In this document: positions 37,334-44,746 of the stretch, one piece after another
Layout of the letters: every line of letters starts with the position of its first letter
How positions within the stretch are numbered: the stretch's first letter is position 1
Assembly: GCA_020851785.1 (NCBI GenBank)
Contig: JADZCC010000087.1
Coordinates: 1-55,586, forward strand
Reading direction: 5' to 3'
From: Anaerolineales bacterium
GTDB lineage: Bacteria > Chloroflexota > Anaerolineae > Anaerolineales > Villigracilaceae
DNA: 55,586 bases
Position numbers and translations under genes: made by a program
The notes under the pieces: model-generated
Told to the model about the DNA's origin: nothing
Databases searched by the model: none
What the model saw: the letters and a program-made list of their open reading frames with translations, nothing else

Positions 37334-37918
37334 ATGATGAACATTGGAGTTTTAGCGTTACAAGGCGACTTCGCCGAACATATCGTCATGCTGAAAAAGA
37401 TTGGCGTGGAAGCGCGGGAAGTGCGCCTGCCGGAGCATTTAGACGGGCTGGACGGGCTGATCATCCCCGGCGGCGAATCCACCACGATTGGCAAGCTGGC
37501 CGTCCATTACAACTTGATGAAGCCTCTGCAAGAGTTTGGAAAAAGCCACGCCATTTGGGGAACCTGCGCGGGCGCGATCTTTTTATCCAAAGACGCGAAC
37601 CGCGACCAGCCTTTGCTGGGGTTGATGGACATCACCGTACAACGCAACGCCTTTGGTCGGCAGGTGGATTCGTTTGAGACCGATCTGGTCATAGACGAAT
37701 TGCTGAAAGCCACGCAAACTACGCATCCCTATCACGCCGTGTTCATCCGCGCGCCCATTATCGAAGCGGTGAGCGGAAACGCCAAAATCTTGAGTCAACT
37801 TAAAGATGGGCGAATCGTCGCCGCATTGGAAGGCCGTCTGTTGGCGACTTCGTTTCACCCGGAGTTGACGGATGACCCGCGCTTTCATCAATATTTCCTT
37901 TCGCTGGCGCAGAAGTGA
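37334..37918 (+). CDS. pdxT: PLP synthase glutaminase subunit PdxT
   Basis: Class I glutamine amidotransferase that releases ammonia and channels it to PdxS. PGGESTTIGKL (about 46-56), the catalytic Cys in WGTCAGAIFL (about 78) and the His/Glu pair in TSFHPELTDD are present. Length 194 aa is typical. Two adjacent ATG codons (37334 and 37337) are possible starts; the second gives the more usual MNIGVLALQGDF beginning. A bidirectional terminator follows. Confidence 0.97.
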   Translation: MMNIGVLALQGDFAEHIVMLKKIGVEAREVRLPEHLDGLDGLIIPGGESTTIGKLAVHYNLMKPLQEFGKSHAIWGTCAGAIFLSKDANRDQPLLGLMDITVQRNAFGRQVDSFETDLVIDELLKATQTTHPYHAVFIRAPIIEAVSGNAKILSQLKDGRIVAALEGRLLATSFHPELTDDPRFHQYFLSLAQK

Positions 37919-37935
37919 TTCGTCCGTCAAAGTTC

Positions 37936-37973
37936 AAAATAAAAAACTCGCCTGTGGGCGAGTTTTTTATTTT
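37936..37973. terminator. Bidirectional terminator after pdxT
   Basis: Stem aaaaaactcgcc / ggcgagtttttt with loop tgtg and extra A-T pairs outside. The stop codon of the convergent gene (37967-37969) lies inside its right arm. Confidence 0.9.
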
Positions 37974-39184
37974 CCTTCCAGCAAGGCTTGATATTCAAGG
38001 TACGCGGCGACGCCATTAATGTAATGTTGCAGTCCGTCAATGCGAATGGTGGGGTCTTCGCAGGTGTTATAAATGCCGCCGTCATAGTTCTTCGTGACTT
38101 CTTCAGAAAGTTCCCAATCGCAATTGTTTTCCGGCAATTGGCGGGCATGGACGAAGGTGACAAAGGCCCGCAAGTCGTCATCCAACATTTTAGAATCCTG
38201 ACCTGAAAGATAAAAAGCCTGCGCCAAAGTGGCCAGCGCTTCAATTTTAGTCGCCGAGGCAATGCTTGAGTTTTTGATATCCAATGAACGAACTTCGCCT
38301 TGAATGACCGTCTCTGCAATTTGGGCCGCGTATCTTTTATCGGCGACGCTTAACGAATCCAGGCGGGCCAGCATGGCAAACGCATAGCCGTGCCAGTAAT
38401 CTTCCGTTACCGGCTGGTTCAGCATGTAGCGATTCACGTCCCGCGCGTGCGCCAGCCAAAAGGGGTTGTCGGTCATCTCGTACAGTTGAATTAGCGCCAG
38501 CAGGTTTTCATCTGGCGCGTAGCGGGAATCATATTTCGGGTCGGCGCCGCCGCCAATGTGCGGGTCGAAGGCGTAGAAAAAATCTCCCTCCGGCTTTCGC
38601 AAAGAGAGGATGAACTTCCCCAACTCCACCGCCACAGCGCCAACGTTTTGATTGCCCAATTTGAAATTGCCCGTCGCCTGCCAACGCCGATAGATTGCGT
38701 CAATCACGTTCACGCTGGCGCTTAACGGACAGACGCCATTTGCATATAAACACGCGCCAGTAAAGCGCTGGGGGTCAATCACCACAGATTCGAGATAGCG
38801 CGTTAACGCGTGATCGCCAGCCTCGCAATAAGTCAGATTCCCGGAAACGCGACAAACCGTGTACAGCGCGCCCGTCCCGCCAATCAACCGGATGATGGAA
38901 GGGGAGTATTCGCGTTCCCCAGTTTGAAAATTAACCTGATAAGCCAGTTCGCCGTTTTCAAGTTGCTGACGGACGATGTAATCTCCAGCGGACAAGATGG
39001 AAGCCTTGAGCGGGCTTTCCGCCACACTTAGCGTTTCCGGCTTTCTGATCAAGTTTTGAGCAGTGGGGCTTGGCGTGGGGAGTGTGAGCGCTTGCGGAAA
39101 AACATCTGGAGAGAGATTAAACCCCAAAGCAATCACGAGGAGCGTAAACATAGCGATTGCAAACTTCCCGGATTTTGCCGTCAT
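37967..39184 (-). CDS. Secreted protein with probable alpha/alpha-toroid fold
   Basis: Unassigned protein of 405 aa. An N-terminal signal or anchor helix (about 8-24) and a Thr/Pro/Ser linker (TLPTPSPTAQN) point to export. The rest is a run of helices with recurring aromatic/Asn patterns (SAGDYIVRQQLENGELAYQV, GALYTVCRVSG, PDENLLALIQLYEMT, DYWHGYAFAMLARLD) like those of alpha/alpha-toroid enzymes such as glycoside hydrolases or epimerases. Conserved Asp/Glu in DPHIGGGADPKYDSRYAPDE could be catalytic. Six Cys may form disulfides outside the cell. It follows the HAD gene by 59 bp and has an extended -10-like TGATATTCT about 32 nt upstream. The function is unknown. Confidence 0.7.
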   Translation of the reverse strand: MTAKSGKFAIAMFTLLVIALGFNLSPDVFPQALTLPTPSPTAQNLIRKPETLSVAESPLKASILSAGDYIVRQQLENGELAYQVNFQTGEREYSPSIIRLIGGTGALYTVCRVSGNLTYCEAGDHALTRYLESVVIDPQRFTGACLYANGVCPLSASVNVIDAIYRRWQATGNFKLGNQNVGAVAVELGKFILSLRKPEGDFFYAFDPHIGGGADPKYDSRYAPDENLLALIQLYEMTDNPFWLAHARDVNRYMLNQPVTEDYWHGYAFAMLARLDSLSVADKRYAAQIAETVIQGEVRSLDIKNSSIASATKIEALATLAQAFYLSGQDSKMLDDDLRAFVTFVHARQLPENNCDWELSEEVTKNYDGGIYNTCEDPTIRIDGLQHYINGVAAYLEYQALLEGK

Positions 39185-39243
39185 GCCGTTCTCCCAAATT
39201 CAAAGAATGAACCTAAGAATATCACATGCGTTTTTTTATAAAA

Positions 39244-39915
39244 TTACAAAGGGTTAACAAACTTTTTCTGCAAATCGGGCAGGCTTAATTCCGCCAGCGA
39301 GGTCACAGTCAAGTCGCCGCGCACGCCCATTTGCGCGGTGAGCGCGTTGGGCACAGCCACGACAAAAATGCCCGCCCGCCGCGCCGCTTCCACGCCGTTG
39401 ACTGAATCTTCAAAGACGGCCGCTTCATGGTTCTGGACCTTGAGCCGCTCCAACGCCTTCAAGTAAATATCAGGGTGAGGTTTGGTGCGGCCTGCCGCAA
39501 CGTCGTCGCGGCAGGTGATGGAATCAAAGAAATGGAAGAGTCCCAACCGTTGCGCGTGAGTATCCACCCAGGCATGGGGAGAACTGGAGCCAATCGCCAC
39601 GTGTAACCCAGCCTGCTTCGCCGCCTGAATCATCTCTGCCACGCCGGGCAAAACCGGCTTGGACTGGATGATTTGATCTACTGCTTGGCGGTAGCCTGCT
39701 CTGAGAGCAAGCGGGTCCAGCCGTCCCGTGGAAAGATGCGCCAAATGTTCAGCCGGGTCAAAGTTGGAAAGGCCATATCCGCCCACCGTTTTCATCCATT
39801 CATCTAAGGGCAGTTCAAACCCGTGCGTTTGATAAATTTCCTGCCAGACGGCCACTTCGGGCGATTCGGTGTCGAGGATCAGCCCGTCAAAATCAAAAAT
39901 TAACGCCTTGAGCAT
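39244..39915 (-). CDS. HAD-family phosphatase, beta-phosphoglucomutase-like
   Basis: Haloacid dehalogenase-type hydrolase of 223 aa. The catalytic FDFDGLILDTE (about 7-17), motif II GSSSPH, the Lys of TKPHPDIY and the acidic FEDSVNGVEAA are intact. The helical cap is between motif I and II (about 18-90), as in beta-PGM and sugar phosphatases. ATG follows the TAA stop of the upstream gene with no gap. The phosphorylated substrate cannot be told from sequence. Confidence 0.92.
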   Translation of the reverse strand: MLKALIFDFDGLILDTESPEVAVWQEIYQTHGFELPLDEWMKTVGGYGLSNFDPAEHLAHLSTGRLDPLALRAGYRQAVDQIIQSKPVLPGVAEMIQAAKQAGLHVAIGSSSPHAWVDTHAQRLGLFHFFDSITCRDDVAAGRTKPHPDIYLKALERLKVQNHEAAVFEDSVNGVEAARRAGIFVVAVPNALTAQMGVRGDLTVTSLAELSLPDLQKKFVNPL

Positions 39916-40236
39916 TTACGGATACCGCCGCACAAAATTTGAAATCGCTTCCCAGACTTTAATCTTATCCACCTCGCGGGCCGAAAGCAGGTTAATGATC
40001 TCGGTCAGCGCGGCTTCCATGTGGCCAAATTCATTTTTGGCTTCGGAGAGCGTGCCAAAAAAACGGGTGTGATTGATCCAATTGTAAATATTGCAGGCCA
40101 CCGAAACGTACTTCTCGCCCTGCTTGATGGTGATGCGCGCGCCAATCGGATGGGCCTCGTCCATCACAATCACGTCGCCTTCGGGGCCTTTCGCGCCAAT
40201 CGTCAAACCTTCGTTATAGGGAAACCAATTATTCAT
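39916..40236 (-). CDS. Conserved-looking hypothetical protein, 106 aa
   Basis: Not recognised. It is a soluble, compact protein with several aromatic residues (NNWFPYNEGLTIGAKG at the start; ACNIYNWINHTRFFGTLSEA in the middle) and an amphipathic helix at the end. It overlaps the upstream GNAT-like gene by 8 bp and its stop abuts the HAD start codon, so all three are almost certainly co-translated. No signal peptide or transmembrane segment. The tight packing is the main support for it as a real gene. Confidence 0.65.
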   Translation of the reverse strand: MNNWFPYNEGLTIGAKGPEGDVIVMDEAHPIGARITIKQGEKYVSVACNIYNWINHTRFFGTLSEAKNEFGHMEAALTEIINLLSAREVDKIKVWEAISNFVRRYP

Positions 40237-41149
40237 CTACATCCATCCTGCTGATATGCGAAGCCTGCACGGTACCGCTGGCGGGGAGCGTTCGGGCGGG
40301 CTGGTTGTCTTTAATGAATCGGGTCAAATGCTTCACCATCACCGCCTGCCGCGTCGCAGGCTTGGCGCCCAAATCCTCCAGCGCCGGTTCCAGCCAGGTT
40401 TGATACGAACGCACGTTGATGTATATTTTACGTCCGCGCCGTTCGGGCAAATTTTCCGCCAGCGTTTTAAGTTTGGCCGCCAGATCGTTTTCTTCCGGGT
40501 GAATCAACGGCGTAATCATAATCCCAGATCCGCCGCTGGAAACATTGGCGTAGCATTTTGATTCGGCGTGAAAAAAACCGCGCACATGCGTCGGCGCTGA
40601 TTCGATCGGTTGCAGGAGCGGCGGCACAATTTGATAATGCAGATTTTGAATGGCGGGCAGGTCGGCCGCCTGCGCGCGCCGCCAGCCCGCGCCCGGGCGG
40701 GATTCGGTTTTCTCCAGCGCTGTCGCGTCCCACAGCCTTTGCCACGCATAGACGGAAAAGCCCGCGGTTCGCAAGGTTGAAAAAATCGGATGCGTTTCCT
40801 CCACCTCGGCCAGAACCTGCCAGGCCTGCCACGCGCCGGCTTGCTTGGCCAGGTGATCGAGCAGTTCGGGCAGACGCGCAGGGTCCAAGTTGGAGGCGGG
40901 AGCCAAATAGAGCAGTTTCGCAAAGGTCTCGCCGCGCGTATGGATAATTCCGCCAATTAGCGGGGGACTGTTTTTTTCATTCATCGCCGCCGCATAGAGA
41001 TGCCGCGCCGGATTGATGTAGGCCAAAAGCCCCAGCGCGCCAAAGGGATGGCCGCGCGTCAAGGCGCGGGCGCTGTCTAAAGTCAACACATCGTTGCGAT
41101 ACCTTGCAATCGTCGGTAAATCCAAAAGGTCTAAAGCGCGGGCGGGCAT
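40229..41149 (-). CDS. GNAT-like acetyltransferase family protein
   Basis: Protein of 306 aa with the layout of a two-domain GNAT protein. The first half has LARYRND-type start, LGLLAYINPARHLYAAAM and IGGIIHTRGETFAKLLYLAPASN; the second begins RRAQAADLPAIQNLHYQIVP. No strict acetyl-CoA P-loop (R/QxxGxG/A) was found, so activity is doubtful. ATG 41149 was chosen over one six codons upstream because a TATAAT sits only 7 nt before it, which fits a leaderless message. It overlaps the next gene by 8 bp. The assignment to GNAT is tentative. Confidence 0.55.
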   Translation of the reverse strand: MPARALDLLDLPTIARYRNDVLTLDSARALTRGHPFGALGLLAYINPARHLYAAAMNEKNSPPLIGGIIHTRGETFAKLLYLAPASNLDPARLPELLDHLAKQAGAWQAWQVLAEVEETHPIFSTLRTAGFSVYAWQRLWDATALEKTESRPGAGWRRAQAADLPAIQNLHYQIVPPLLQPIESAPTHVRGFFHAESKCYANVSSGGSGIMITPLIHPEENDLAAKLKTLAENLPERRGRKIYINVRSYQTWLEPALEDLGAKPATRQAVMVKHLTRFIKDNQPARTLPASGTVQASHISRMDVDE

Positions 41150-41156
41150 ACGCTTG

Positions 41157-41162
41157 ATTATA
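41157..41162 (-). promoter_or_regulatory. -10 element for a leaderless transcript (GNAT-like gene)
   Basis: TATAAT on the minus strand ends 7 nt before ATG 41149. The transcription start would fall at or next to the A of ATG. No ribosome site is present. Confidence 0.55.
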
Positions 41163-41198
41163 AACAATTATTTTTTCGCCCATTCGGTTAAACGCAAA

Positions 41199-41223
41199 GC
41201 GGAGCGGCTGTACGCCGCTCCGC
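41199..41223. terminator. Hairpin after the permease gene
   Basis: Stem gcggagcgg / ccgctccgc with a loop that can close one more G-C pair. It lies 25 bp past the permease stop. There is no long T run on the minus strand, so it may only protect the RNA end. Confidence 0.5.
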
Positions 41224-41247
41224 CGTTGGGGATGAGGGCTAAAGAAA

Positions 41248-42687
41248 TTACTCTTCCCGCCCAAAGAGGACGAAGATCAAATTCAGCGCAATGCCCACGA
41301 TGGCCGCAAAGACAATCGCCGGAATGCCCTGTGGAAAAATCACCGGCACGTTAAAGGGGAACAAGCCGTTGGGCAACCCTAAATTACCGCCAATGCCACA
41401 GACCAGCATGGCCGCGCCAATCGCCAAATTTTTAGGGCTGAATAAATTCACGTTTTCGGATTGAATCAGCGCAACGCCCTGCATCCCGATCACGCCAAAG
41501 AGGTAAATGGCCAGCCCACCCGTTACAGCCACCGGAATCGAATTAACCGCGCCCGCCAGTTTGCCAATGAAGCCCAGCAAAATGGCCATCCCTCCGGCGA
41601 CCATCAACACGGGAATGGAATAGTTGCGCGTGATGGCCATCAGCGAATTATTTTCGCCGTAATTGGTGCCAGCCGCGCCGCCCAAAAAGCCCACCACCAA
41701 ATCGTCCGCGCCGTCGGCGATCAGATTCAAGCCGATTAATTCCTTGATGTTGTATTTGGCGCGGCCCAACTGCTCGGCCAGCGTATCAATGTACAAACTC
41801 ATCTGATACAAATGCGCTGTGGATTCTGGAATGGTGGCAATCGCAATCAGCGAAATGCTCACCACCAATTCCCAGGCGCGTGGGTCACCAAAGGCCGGCA
41901 GGGTAAACGCCGGAACGCGAAACCAGGCTTCGCTGGCGATCTTTCCATAATCCACAATGCCAAACAAGGCCGAGACGATGTAACCAAAAATCGCGCCCAA
42001 CAAAATGGGCAACATGCCCAGCAGGCCTTTGTTCTGCAAAAAGACGGAGAAGAACACCGTGGCCAAGAGCGTGATCAGCGCCACCAGCCAATGCGCGCTG
42101 GCCATGTTCAGCGCCGAGCCAGCCAACGCCAGACCAATCACAATCGCCATCGAGCCGGTGATAATCGGCGGCAGGACGCGATCCAACGCGGCCTTGCCCA
42201 TTTGCATAATGATCCAACCGATGATGATTTCAAGAATCGCCGTGCCGAGGATGCCCACTTGCACCAGCCGCACGCCGTCCGGGCAATACGTCGCAGAACT
42301 GGTGAAACAATCGTTCGCATACAGCGACATGGCCGTAATCACCACCGCAATATATGAAAACGACGAGCCATAATACATGGGGATTTTGCGTTTGGAAACC
42401 AGCAAGGCGATGATCGTCCCCAGGCCGGAAGCCAGCAGAGTGACGCTCACGTCGAACTTGGTGAGGATCGCCACCAAAACGGTGGCGGGGAACATCGTCA
42501 ACACTTGCTGGAAGCCGAGGCTTAACAGCGCGCCGGTAGGCGGAGTATCGTCTGGCAAATAGCCGTTGACGACAGCCGGGGACGCCGCTTTCCGCGCCTC
42601 AACCGGATTCTCCACAACGGGCTGGGACGCGGCTTTGGGTTTGCTCTTCGGCGGAGTCGCTTTCTTAGGCTTAACTTTCGTGGGCAT
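41248..42687 (-). CDS. NCS2-family uracil/xanthine permease
   Basis: Nucleobase:cation symporter of 479 aa with about 14 helices. Motifs fit the UraA branch: PMYYGSSFSYIAVV (about 109-122), the Glu of TIPESTAHLYQM and the substrate region GTNYGENNSLMAITRNY (about 340-356). Uracil or xanthine uptake is expected; which one is not certain. The N-terminal 42 residues are an extra Lys/Pro/Ala-rich tail before the first helix. AAAAGGAG precedes ATG 42687 by 9 nt. The gene stands alone in its own minus-strand unit. Confidence 0.92.
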   Translation of the reverse strand: MPTKVKPKKATPPKSKPKAASQPVVENPVEARKAASPAVVNGYLPDDTPPTGALLSLGFQQVLTMFPATVLVAILTKFDVSVTLLASGLGTIIALLVSKRKIPMYYGSSFSYIAVVITAMSLYANDCFTSSATYCPDGVRLVQVGILGTAILEIIIGWIIMQMGKAALDRVLPPIITGSMAIVIGLALAGSALNMASAHWLVALITLLATVFFSVFLQNKGLLGMLPILLGAIFGYIVSALFGIVDYGKIASEAWFRVPAFTLPAFGDPRAWELVVSISLIAIATIPESTAHLYQMSLYIDTLAEQLGRAKYNIKELIGLNLIADGADDLVVGFLGGAAGTNYGENNSLMAITRNYSIPVLMVAGGMAILLGFIGKLAGAVNSIPVAVTGGLAIYLFGVIGMQGVALIQSENVNLFSPKNLAIGAAMLVCGIGGNLGLPNGLFPFNVPVIFPQGIPAIVFAAIVGIALNLIFVLFGREE

Positions 42688-42714
42688 GGCAGATTCTCCT
42701 TTTAATAAAAATTA

Positions 42715-42857
42715 GAATGAATGCTTCACCTTACGCAGTTTTGCGAAAATTCTTAAATTCCCCCTCATCCCCAGCCCTTCTCCCGGCGGAGAAGGGAGTC
42801 TCCTCTCCCTTTGGGAGAGGGTTAGGGTGAGGGCGCGTAAGGCGAATGAATACTTCA
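42715..42857. mobile_element. MITE-like palindromic element with flanking direct repeats
   Basis: Imperfect 14-bp direct repeats (gaatgaatgcttca 42715-42728; gaatgaatacttca 42844-42857) flank inverted ends CCTTACGC (42729-42736) and GCGTAAGG (42835-42842). Inside (42761-42834) is a palindromic core with CCCCTCATCCCCAGCCC on one side and GGGTTAGGGTGAGGG on the other, and inner stems around cttctccc and ctctcccttt. It has no coding capacity. It fills most of the 311-bp gap between the permease and icd. Confidence 0.65.
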
Positions 42858-42957
42858 AAATAAAACCCGAAATTGCGGATAAAGTATTGACCAATTTTCA
42901 GCGAAACGCAGGCCCGTTAAAACTGAATCAAAAATGGGCGCGGGCCGAAGCGGATGT

Positions 42958-42963
42958 TATAAT
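42958..42963 (+). promoter_or_regulatory. icd promoter, extended -10
   Basis: TGT-TATAAT (42955-42963), 35 nt before ATG 42999. The ribosome site is agagga (42989-42994). No clear -35. Confidence 0.6.
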
Positions 42964-42998
42964 CCGGCCACATTACATTTTTTTCAAAAGAGGAAAGC

Positions 42999-44609
42999 AT
43001 GGCTTATATCAATGTCAAAGTCCCCGAGGGCGGGGAAAAGATTTCAATTCAAAACGGCAAGCTCAACGTCCCAGATCAGCCCGTGATTCCCTACGTGGAG
43101 GGCGACGGCACCGGGCGCGACATTTGGCGCGCTTCGCAGGCGGTCTTTGACGCGGCGGTGGAAAAGGCCTACGGCGGCAAGCGCAAACTGCACTGGATGG
43201 AAGTGTACGCGGGCGAGAAGTCTTTCAAACTCTTTCAAAACTGGCTCCCCGACGAAACCGTGGAAGCCTTCACCGAATTTTTAGTGGGCATTAAAGGCCC
43301 GCTGACCACGCCAATTGGCGGCGGCATTCGTTCGCTCAACGTCCAGCTTCGCAAGCTGTTGGATTTGTACGTTTGTCTGCGGCCGGTGCGCTATTACCCG
43401 GGCGTACCTTCGCCGGTGCGTCACCCCGAAAATGTGGACATGGTGATTTTCCGCGAGAACACCGAAGACATTTACGCCGGCATTGAATTCGCCAATGGAA
43501 CTGAAGATAACCAAAAATTTCGGGACTTGTTGAAGGAAAATTTTCCGAAGGAATTTGGAAAAATTCGCTTCCCGGAAACTTCCGGCATTGGCTTCAAACC
43601 CGTTTCGCTCGAAGGCACGGAGCGCTTAATCCGCGCCGCGATTCAATATGCCCTGCTCCACAAACGCAAAAGTTTGAACCTGGTACATAAGGGCAACATC
43701 ATGAAGTTCACCGAAGGCGCGTTCAAAGATTGGGGCTACGCACTGGCCAAACGCGAGTTTAGAAGCGAGATCGTCACCGAACGCGAAACCTGGATTTTGG
43801 CCAACAAGGAACGAACTCCAGATTTAAGCGTGGAAGGCAACGCCAGAGTTATTGACCCGGGCTTCGAGATGATGAGCCCCGCGCAACAAAACGAAATCAA
43901 AGCCGAGGTGGAAGCCGGGCTGGCCTTGTGGCCCACGCACGGCAACGGCCAATGGAAAACGAAATTGCTAATCAAAGACACCATCGCCGACGTGACGTTA
44001 CAATTTGTGTTAATTCGCCCGCAGGATTACGATGTGATCGCCACGATGAACCTGAACGGCGACTATTTATCCGACGCGCTGGCCGCGCAAGTGGGCGGCA
44101 TTGGCATTGCGCCGGGCGCCAACATCAACTACCTGACCGGACACGCCATCTTTGAAGCCACGCACGGCACCGCGCCCAAATATGCCGATCTGGATAAAGT
44201 GAACCCCGGCTCGGTGATTCTCTCTGGCGAGATGATGCTTCGCTACATGGGCTGGGAAGAAGCCGCCGATTTAATCGTCAAAGGCATGGAAGGCGCCATC
44301 ACCGCCAAAACCGTCACCTATGATTTTGCCCGCAACATGGAAGGCGCCACCGAAGTTAAATGCTCCGAGTTCGGCGCGGCGGTCGTTTATTGGATGGACA
44401 AAACGCCTGTAAAGTCGAAGGTTGAAAGCTCAAGGTTGAAGGTTGCAGGCTCAAGGTTGAAGGTTGCAGGTTCAAAGTTGAAGGTCGCGCCGAAGAAAGC
44501 GGCAAAGAAAGTCGTCAAAAAAGTAGCGCCAAAAAAATCAGCGCCGAAGAAGAAGGCGGCGATCAAGAAGCCCGCTAAAAAAGCGCCCAAGAAAAAAGGT
44601 AAGAAGTAA
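42999..44609 (+). CDS. icd: NADP-dependent isocitrate dehydrogenase with a lysine-rich C-terminal tail
   Basis: TCA enzyme oxidising isocitrate to 2-oxoglutarate. It is close to E. coli Icd through about residue 468: [10 protein letters not shown], the substrate/phospho-Ser loop [12 protein letters not shown] (about 108-119), [13 protein letters not shown], and [19 protein letters not shown]-type residues are kept (Lys-Tyr in APKYA, Tyr in VTYDF, Arg three residues on). Residues about 469-536 form an unusual extension: three copies of a 7-aa repeat around RLKVAGS, then an Ala/Lys/Pro tail like that of histone H1-type proteins. The repeat comes from a heptanucleotide array in the DNA. The catalytic part looks intact. 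Confidence 0.95.
   Translation: MAYINVKVPEGGEKISIQNGKLNVPDQPVIPYVEGDGTGRDIWRASQAVFDAAVEKAYGGKRKLHWMEVYAGEKSFKLFQNWLPDETVEAFTEFLVGIKGPLTTPIGGGIRSLNVQLRKLLDLYVCLRPVRYYPGVPSPVRHPENVDMVIFRENTEDIYAGIEFANGTEDNQKFRDLLKENFPKEFGKIRFPETSGIGFKPVSLEGTERLIRAAIQYALLHKRKSLNLVHKGNIMKFTEGAFKDWGYALAKREFRSEIVTERETWILANKERTPDLSVEGNARVIDPGFEMMSPAQQNEIKAEVEAGLALWPTHGNGQWKTKLLIKDTIADVTLQFVLIRPQDYDVIATMNLNGDYLSDALAAQVGGIGIAPGANINYLTGHAIFEATHGTAPKYADLDKVNPGSVILSGEMMLRYMGWEEAADLIVKGMEGAITAKTVTYDFARNMEGATEVKCSEFGAAVVYWMDKTPVKSKVESSRLKVAGSRLKVAGSKLKVAPKKAAKKVVKKVAPKKSAPKKKAAIKKPAKKAPKKKGKK
44418..44487 (+). repeat. Heptanucleotide repeat array in the icd tail
   Basis: Ten consecutive 7-nt units, mostly aaggttg with variants aaagctc, caggctc, caggttc, aaagttg and aaggtcg. 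Three units (21 nt) encode one 7-aa repeat, so the frame is kept. Confidence 0.9.
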
Positions 44610-44610
44610 A

Positions 44611-44651
44611 CAAAAAGAAGCCGGAACAGATTGTTCCGGCTTCTTTGTTTT
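44611..44651 (+). terminator. Terminator after icd
   Basis: Stem aaagaagccggaac / gttccggcttcttt, short loop, then a T-rich tail. Confidence 0.9.
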
Positions 44652-44746
44652 ATCCGCCTATTCGATGACAAACATCACTAACCGCCGCGCTTAAAAACTC
44701 CTACAATAAAACCCAACTGAAGCGCTTATTCTCCGAGGAAAAATTC

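Noticed and set aside
42858..42957. Small RNA or riboswitch upstream of icd
   Set aside because: No conserved structure could be recognised; the stretch between the MITE-like element and the promoter shows nothing definite.
44418..44487. CRISPR array
   Set aside because: Units are 7 nt with no spacers and lie in a coding frame.
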